A stretch of DNA of 47,423 nt, taken from positions 1 to 47,423 of the forward strand of contig JAFUGP010000138.1 of assembly GCA_017469335.1 (NCBI GenBank). The letters run 5' to 3'. Positions 42,420 to 47,423 of this stretch are shown here, piece by piece. The notes under the pieces were generated by a model. It saw only the letters and a list, made by a program, of their open reading frames with translations. It was not told the DNA's origin and searched no databases. Position 1 is the first letter of the stretch, and each line of letters opens with the position of its first letter. The translations under genes and the position numbers were made by a program. Source of the stretch: Succinivibrio sp. Its GTDB lineage: Bacteria; Pseudomonadota; Gammaproteobacteria; Enterobacterales; Succinivibrionaceae.

Positions 42420-44618
42420 ATGAGGATCCGCCACAGCACCCGTGCCGAAGATCACCGCCGCCCGCTTTTAGGGGCCGTGTCGGAGAAGGACGGGGTCAAC
42501 TTCGCCGTCTGGTCACCGCGCTCCGAGCACCTCATCGTGCATCTGTTTGACCGCACCGATCATGAAATAGCCTCCTTTAAGCTGCCCGAGCGTCGCGACG
42601 GCATCTGGTATGGTTTTGCCGAAGGCCTCAAGCCCGGCACGCTCTATGCCCTGGAAGCCATCGGCCGGGATGATCCCGAACATGGTTACTATTTCAAGGA
42701 AGGCAGACTGCTGGCCGATCCTTATGCCAAAGCTCTCTCCAAACCTTTTGTCTGGGATGAGGTGCTCTATCAGCGCAACTCCGCCGGCTTTATTCCCAAG
42801 AGCATCGTGCCGGATTATGAGGGCACCTTTGACTGGCAGGGGATCAGCAAACCGGTGATCCCGCGCAACGGGGTGATCCTCTATGAGGCCAATGTCAAAG
42901 GCCTGACCATGCTAAACCGCGAGATCCCGCCCTCCATCCGCGGCACTTATCTGGGCATCGCGCATCCTGCGGTCATTGCCCACCTAAAGAAGTTGGGCAT
43001 TACGGCGCTGCAGCTCAATCCGGTGGCCGCCTGCATGAGCGAGCCTGCGCTTGCCGCCAAGGGGCTTTGCAACTACTGGGGTTATAACCCGGTGTGCTTC
43101 ATGGCCCCCGATCCGCGCTTTGCCCAGGATCCCTTCAAGGTGGTGTCGGAGTTCAAGACCATGGTACGCGAGCTGCACCGCAGCGGCATCGCCGTGATTT
43201 TGGATGTGGTGTACAACCACACCGCCGAGGGTGGCTTCGACGGACCGGTGCTCAGTCTCAAAGGTCTGGACAACCACGACTATTACGCCTTTGAAAAGGA
43301 TGAGGAAGGCGAGCGTGACTACACCAGGTACTACAACGTCAGCGGTTGCGGCAATTCATATAACTGCGATCAGATGTGCTCGCTTAATCTGGTGGTGGAT
43401 GCCATGCAGTACTGGCTGGGCGTGATGCAGGTAGACGGCTTTCGCTTCGATCTGGGCGTAACCCTGTGCCGGGAGACCCACGGCGAGCTTGATTATGAGT
43501 TCTGCGAGAACTCGGGCTTTCTCAAGGCCTGCTTCTGTGAGGATCTCATCAACGGCGCCATTTTGATTGCCGAACCGTGGGACATAGGCCATGAGGGCTA
43601 TCAGGTCGGTCATTTTCCCTTAAGCTGGAGCGAGCAGAACGATCATTTCCGCGATACCGTGCGGCGTTTCTGGCGCGGCGACAAGGGCCTGCTCAGCGAT
43701 CTGGCCACCCGCCTGATGGGCTCGCGCGATCTCTTTGCCAAGGATCTGCGCCCGGTCAATGCCGCGGTCAACTACATTACCTACCACGATGGCTTTACCA
43801 TGGAGGATCTGGTCTCCTACGACCATAAGCATAATGAGGCCAACGGCTGGGAGAACAACGACGGCAGCGAGGAGAATTTCTCCTGCAACCACGGTGTGGA
43901 GGGTCCCACCGCTGATCCACAGGTACTTGCCCGACGCTGGCAGACCAAGCGCAATTTCATGGCCACACTGTTCTTTGCGCAGGGAACGCCCCATCTGCTG
44001 TACGGTGACGAGTTCTCGCGCACGCAGCAGGGCAACAACAATGCCTACTGCCAGGACAACGAAATAAGTTATCTCAAATGGGATTACACCGAGCAAAACC
44101 GCCAGTTTATCGAGTACATCGCCTATCTGACCCAGCTAAGACGCGGTTCGCGCATGCTCTCTGAGATAAGATTGGAGGATGATACCTTTCACCTTATGGA
44201 GGATACCTATGAGGCACTGTGGTATCAGCCCAACGGTATGCTGATGGATGCCGAGAGCTGGCAGGATCCGCAGGCTGACACCCTGATGGTGGTGGCAGGC
44301 CTCAAGAACTCCACCACGGGTGAGCACTGGTGTTTGCTGCTCAATCAAAGCGAGGAAGAGGTATTTTTCACTCCTCCTAAGTTTGATGCCACGACCAAGT
44401 GGACCGAAATGCTTGATACCTCGCAGCCTACCGGTATTCCTCTCAACGTTGACGCTGCCGGCATCTCCATCAGCTGCGCTCCCATGTCCCTCAAGCTGCT
44501 GATGTTAGGCAGCGAACTGCAGGATTTTTCCATGGGAGGGGTTACCGAGCCCATCCGGCACGGTAACCGCAAGGTCAAGTTCAACCACGGCCGTCTCAGC
44601 CAGCCCAGATCGGCCTGA
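42420..44618 (+). CDS. glgX: Glycogen debranching enzyme GlgX
   Basis: Hydrolyses alpha-1,6 branches in phosphorylase-trimmed glycogen; GH13_11. The 732-residue protein has a CBM48 domain (about 1-130), then the barrel with DVVYNHTAEG, DGFRFDLGVTL (nucleophile Asp), ILIAEPWDIG (acid/base Glu) and NYITYHDGFTMEDLVSY (third Asp). AAGGAG lies before the ATG. It is somewhat longer than E. coli GlgX (657). Neither glgP, glgA nor glgC lies in the window, so it completes a remodelling set with MalQ and GlgB rather than a full glycogen operon. Confidence 0.94.
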   Translation: MRIRHSTRAEDHRRPLLGAVSEKDGVNFAVWSPRSEHLIVHLFDRTDHEIASFKLPERRDGIWYGFAEGLKPGTLYALEAIGRDDPEHGYYFKEGRLLADPYAKALSKPFVWDEVLYQRNSAGFIPKSIVPDYEGTFDWQGISKPVIPRNGVILYEANVKGLTMLNREIPPSIRGTYLGIAHPAVIAHLKKLGITALQLNPVAACMSEPALAAKGLCNYWGYNPVCFMAPDPRFAQDPFKVVSEFKTMVRELHRSGIAVILDVVYNHTAEGGFDGPVLSLKGLDNHDYYAFEKDEEGERDYTRYYNVSGCGNSYNCDQMCSLNLVVDAMQYWLGVMQVDGFRFDLGVTLCRETHGELDYEFCENSGFLKACFCEDLINGAILIAEPWDIGHEGYQVGHFPLSWSEQNDHFRDTVRRFWRGDKGLLSDLATRLMGSRDLFAKDLRPVNAAVNYITYHDGFTMEDLVSYDHKHNEANGWENNDGSEENFSCNHGVEGPTADPQVLARRWQTKRNFMATLFFAQGTPHLLYGDEFSRTQQGNNNAYCQDNEISYLKWDYTEQNRQFIEYIAYLTQLRRGSRMLSEIRLEDDTFHLMEDTYEALWYQPNGMLMDAESWQDPQADTLMVVAGLKNSTTGEHWCLLLNQSEEEVFFTPPKFDATTKWTEMLDTSQPTGIPLNVDAAGISISCAPMSLKLLMLGSELQDFSMGGVTEPIRHGNRKVKFNHGRLSQPRSA

Positions 44619-44695
44619 TGGGCGAGCGCAGCACACAAAACGGAGCCGAGAGTCTCCTGCCGGCATTGCGGGATGTGCTGAGGTGTGTTTAGGTT

Positions 44696-46648
44696 TTATC
44701 TTACCTGAGCGTGGCGGTACACATCGCTGCGCCTGAGCGGTGTCAGTGCCATGATGCCGCGCGTTATGCGGCCTGCGGGGGCTGTACTTTGCAGCAGTTC
44801 CCGTGCCTGAAGCCACTTTTCCAGCAGCGGGACTGGCAGCCAGGTTGAGGCTGCATGGGCGGTAAAGTTGTCAAAGAAACTGAAGTTGCCGTGGTCCTCG
44901 GGGGTAAGGTGAATGACCGGGGCGTGCTCTAGAGTGAGGCCAGAGAGTTCGGCTACGCTTTTCAAGGCGTCATTGAGATCGCCGATACCGTCAATGAGCC
45001 CCAGCTTGTAGGCCTCCTCGGCCAGAAAGACTCTCCCCTCGGCAAAGGAACGGGCATCGCTGCGGCGCAGTTTGCGAGCCGTGCACACCAGATCGACAAA
45101 CTTGTCGTAGGTACTGTCCACTTCCAACTGCAACAACTCGCCTACCTGCGCGGGCAGGGGGCGCGCCAGATCGTTTTCGGCCAGTTCGTGGGTCACGGCA
45201 CCGTCTTCATGCACGCCGTGCTCGTTGAGCAGGCCGTGCACTCCCAGACCAACGCCGAACACTCCAACCGAGCCCGTGATGGTGTCGGGCGTGGCCAGGA
45301 TCTTGTCGGCGGCGGTGGCCACCCAGTAGGCCCCGGAGGCGGCGGTGTCGTTCATGGAGACCACCACCGGCTTGCCCTTGGCCTTGACCTTAAAGAGAGC
45401 GCGACGTATCAGCTCGGAGGCGTAGGTGCTGCCGCCGCCTGAATTTAAAAACAGCACCAGTCCCTTGTAATCATCATCGGAGGCCACCTCCTCAATGAGC
45501 GGAATGAGCTTGCCGGGGGTGAAGGCGTAAGGGCGGTCGGCGCTGTCTAAGATCTCATCCTCACCGTAGATCACCGCCAGACAGCCTTTCTCGGGCGGGT
45601 CTTTCTTATCCTCGCTAAACCACAGGTAGTCATCGTAAGCGACGAAATTGGGCATGAACTCGTCCTCGCGGCTGCGTCCGTAGGTTTTGATGTAGGAGGC
45701 AAAAAATTCCTCCTGCGTCTGCAGCTTGTCCACCAGATGACGGGAGTGCTGATACTGCGCCATATCACCGTGCACGGCCTTAAGACCGCCTAAGAGTTCC
45801 TGCAGGGGAGTAAGCAGAGGCAGGGTGATCTTGCTGCGGCTGCGCGAGATCTCATCGGTATACAGCTGCCACAGCCCACTGGCCAGGCTCTGGTATTCCT
45901 CACGGATCTCAGGGGACATGTCGTCGCGCAGCAACGGCTCCACCGCCGACTTATGGGAGCCGGCGCGGAACACGTAGGGGGTTAGTTTGAACTCGTCTAA
46001 GAGCGATTTGAAATAAAGAGAGCTCAGTCCCACACCGCGCAGTTCTATTTCGCCTAAGGGGTCTAAGCTGATCTCAGAGGCATGCGCGGCGATGAGGTAA
46101 CTGGCCTGAGTGTACCAGGAGGCAAATGCCGCCACTTTTTTGCCGTTTTCCCGGCACTGGTCCAGCGCCCTTCCCAGACGCTGCGCTGCCGACAGCGAGG
46201 GCAGGTCGGCGTCCTCCAGGTTGATGACGATCTCCTTGATGTTGGGGTCTTGCGCGGCGGCATTCAATGCCTCCTCGATGGAGACCAACTCATGCACGCG
46301 TTGCCCCGAGAACTCGCGGTCGATACGGCGTTTGATTATGCTGAGGTCATCGTAGCTGAAGGGCAGCTCCGAGATAAAACCGCCCAGGTCAAAATAGACC
46401 ACCTGACTGCGCGAGGGCTGTGAGGGGGTGCCCATGGCCCAGTCACGGGCGCGCTCCTGTACATCCGCGGACTTGCACAGCACCGCAACCAGCAGCAACA
46501 GCACCACCAAAAAAAGCAGGTTGAGCACCAGATTGCGCGTAAAAGTAAGAATGCTGCCTACAAGGCACAGACCCCTCCAGATGGTGTGACAGGTGCTGTG
46601 CGTGGGATTTGGCGCGGAGGGTTGTTGAGAAAAGTTGTGGTCGCTCAT
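44696..46648 (-). CDS. sppA: Signal peptide peptidase SppA, 67K type
   Basis: Membrane-bound serine protease that degrades cleaved signal peptides. The 650-residue protein has one N-terminal membrane segment (about residues 36-58) and two tandem S49 domains, as in E. coli SppA (618). Catalytic Lys233 in SHKSAVEP lies in the first domain and Ser438 in TAASGAYW in the second, matching Lys209 and Ser409. GGGSTYASE and TGSVGVFG are also conserved. The start region has no strong ribosome-binding site. The 77-bp gap to the convergent glgX shows no clear terminator. Confidence 0.94.
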   Translation of the reverse strand: MSDHNFSQQPSAPNPTHSTCHTIWRGLCLVGSILTFTRNLVLNLLFLVVLLLLVAVLCKSADVQERARDWAMGTPSQPSRSQVVYFDLGGFISELPFSYDDLSIIKRRIDREFSGQRVHELVSIEEALNAAAQDPNIKEIVINLEDADLPSLSAAQRLGRALDQCRENGKKVAAFASWYTQASYLIAAHASEISLDPLGEIELRGVGLSSLYFKSLLDEFKLTPYVFRAGSHKSAVEPLLRDDMSPEIREEYQSLASGLWQLYTDEISRSRSKITLPLLTPLQELLGGLKAVHGDMAQYQHSRHLVDKLQTQEEFFASYIKTYGRSREDEFMPNFVAYDDYLWFSEDKKDPPEKGCLAVIYGEDEILDSADRPYAFTPGKLIPLIEEVASDDDYKGLVLFLNSGGGSTYASELIRRALFKVKAKGKPVVVSMNDTAASGAYWVATAADKILATPDTITGSVGVFGVGLGVHGLLNEHGVHEDGAVTHELAENDLARPLPAQVGELLQLEVDSTYDKFVDLVCTARKLRRSDARSFAEGRVFLAEEAYKLGLIDGIGDLNDALKSVAELSGLTLEHAPVIHLTPEDHGNFSFFDNFTAHAASTWLPVPLLEKWLQARELLQSTAPAGRITRGIMALTPLRRSDVYRHAQVR

Positions 46649-46803
46649 GGTAAATTAAGATTCTTGCAAATAAATAAGCTATGGGCCTTGTGCTGGCACA
46701 AACTTGCGCCCAGTCGCCGCGTACCTGCAGGTGTAAGTGCGGCCCGGAACAGGCTAAAACCGCCAGGGAGCAGCGCTTGACAGTGCCTTCATGTTTTCTT
46801 GCG

Positions 46804-46838
46804 CCGGCAGCAGCGCAGGAGAGTCCGTCTGCTGCCGG
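46804..46838. repeat. 10-bp-stem inverted repeat after the chaperone-like gene
   Basis: CCGGCAGCAG (46804-46813) and CTGCTGCCGG (46829-46838) are exact inverted copies with a 15-bp spacer. It lies just downstream of the minus-strand gene ending at 46859 and may mark its transcript end, but no T-run follows. The rest of 46649-46858 holds only a short palindrome, TTGTGC-TG-GCACAA (46688-46701). Confidence 0.45.
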
Positions 46839-46858
46839 AGGCAGAACCACCGCGGACA

Positions 46859-47320
46859 CTACACCGAGATGGCATTGAAAATCAAGTCATCCAACGAGGC
46901 TTTGCCGGCGGTTCCCGGTGAGGGAGCAGCGGCGAACGACTCACTGCTGAGGTTGCTCTTGAGAGCCCGGAGCTTGCGTATGAATGAAGACAATTTATCT
47001 TCAAAGTATTCATAATCATCGGCTCGGGCGCACACAAAATTAAGACAGAGATCCTTGCTTACGGGACTGATGCTCGCAAAAAAGCTGCCATCATGACTCT
47101 CCTCTAGCAGATACAACAGGGCTTCCCTGCTGCAGCTCTCCGAGGTGCCCAGAGGGGAGTAGACGTAGATGGCATCTTTTTTAAGTTCAAAATTCACCGG
47201 ATCTCTGTCAAAAATAATGCGAAATGTACCGCTACTGCTGACATTTATAGTAATTTGTAATCTAGAACTTAAAGTATCTATTATTTTAAAATAATTATTT
47301 TCTTGTTCCATGTTCAGCAT
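46859..47320 (-). CDS. Small acidic protein, possible CesT-type secretion chaperone
   Basis: A 153-residue acidic protein I cannot identify firmly. Its layout resembles CesT/Tir-type type III secretion chaperones: an N-terminal helix (YFKIIDTLSSRL), three beta strands (about 22-56, FRIIF, NFEL, AIYVYSPLG), a helix with LLYLLEES, two strands (FFASISP, LCLNFVCA) and a last helix (EYFEDKLSSFIRKL), then a disordered Ser/Ala tail. The family is defined by fold more than sequence, so this is an inference. Its coding sequence is more AT-rich than genes to the left. Alternative start at 47311 (MEQENN). Another gene ends 35 bp upstream on the same strand. Confidence 0.5.
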   Translation of the reverse strand: MLNMEQENNYFKIIDTLSSRLQITINVSSSGTFRIIFDRDPVNFELKKDAIYVYSPLGTSESCSREALLYLLEESHDGSFFASISPVSKDLCLNFVCARADDYEYFEDKLSSFIRKLRALKSNLSSESFAAAPSPGTAGKASLDDLIFNAISV

Positions 47321-47351
47321 TACATTCTGATTGGGGCGTTGGGGTTAATTC

Positions 47352-47378
47352 ATGATCAGTTAATGCTGTACTGATCAT
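47352..47378. repeat. 9-bp inverted repeat between the last two genes
   Basis: ATGATCAGT (47352-47360) and ACTGATCAT (47370-47378) are exact inverted copies with a 9-bp spacer. It covers the stop codon of the partial gene at the right edge. No T-run follows on the minus strand, so an mRNA hairpin or protein site is as likely as a terminator. Confidence 0.4.
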
Positions 47379-47423
47379 CAATGTCATACAGTGCTTCATC
47401 TTTGTCGGAGTCAGGTTTAACCA
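47356..47423 (-). CDS. C-terminal end of an unidentified gene (partial)
   Basis: The minus strand is open from the right edge to a TGA at 47358-47356, giving an acidic tail of 21 residues with the sense VKPDSDKDEALYDIDDQ then YSIN. Composition looks like real protein rather than chance frame. It lies 35 bp upstream of the chaperone-like gene on the same strand, so they may share a transcript. If the chaperone idea is right, this could be its partner, but nothing in the fragment shows that. Confidence 0.4.
   Translation of the reverse strand, partial: VKPDSDKDEALYDIDDQYSIN

Overview
The window looks like chromosomal DNA of a GC-rich gammaproteobacterium. The evidence is gene order: dksA-gluQ-(radA)-pcnB-folK-pth-ychF, frsA next to proBA, a fused chorismate mutase/prephenate dehydrogenase TyrA, ModF, UspE, a UB2H-type PBP1b and a 67K-type SppA. 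Lack of respiratory genes here and the starch/glycogen block would suit an anaerobic or fermentative member near Aeromonadales/Succinivibrionaceae, but that placement is an inference. No rRNA, tRNA, CRISPR array, insertion sequence or prophage was recognised.

Layout. (1) 180-7100: an iron-uptake operon in the style of the Campylobacter p19 locus (FTR1 permease, P19/Tpd periplasmic protein, DUF2318 membrane Fe-S-type protein, two FtsX/MacB permeases, ATPase), closed by a predicted flavinylated FMN-binding exported protein. It is preceded by two near-perfect inverted repeats (AAGTTAG-N6-CTAACTT) over a predicted promoter, and a strong hairpin splits the first two genes from the rest. (2) murJ on the minus strand, then a 1.2 kb AT-rich gene-free stretch with a cluster of GTGGGAAA motifs. 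(3) frsA-proB-proA, converging on modF; uspE. (4) A minus-strand housekeeping block: dksA, gluQ, radA, pcnB, folK, pth, ychF. (5) mrcB (PBP1b). (6) A two-gene minus-strand unit with a FlhB C-terminal-like protein and a giant FliK-like protein, with no other flagellar genes nearby. (7) mlaA-tyrA-DUF945 on the plus strand, converging on and overlapping an unrecognised membrane protein gene. (8) pseI (pseudaminic acid synthase type), alone. (9) gapA on the minus strand, then malQ-glgB-glgX on the plus strand. (10) sppA on the minus strand and, at the right edge, a more AT-rich region with a small acidic protein resembling type III secretion chaperones and the tail of an upstream gene.

How the genes work together. 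The first operon probably moves periplasmic iron inward using P19 as binder, FTR1 as permease and the DUF2318/FMN proteins plus ABC transporter as accessory redox and transport parts. malQ, glgB and glgX remodel alpha-glucans whose products feed glycolysis (gapA). The FlhB-like/FliK-like pair, pseI and the possible secretion chaperone all touch flagellar or type III export, although they lie apart. The most unusual items are the operator array and flavinylated partner of the iron operon, the isolated FliK/FlhB-like pair, the MlaA homologue without a lipobox, the GTGGGAAA cluster and the right-edge chaperone candidate.
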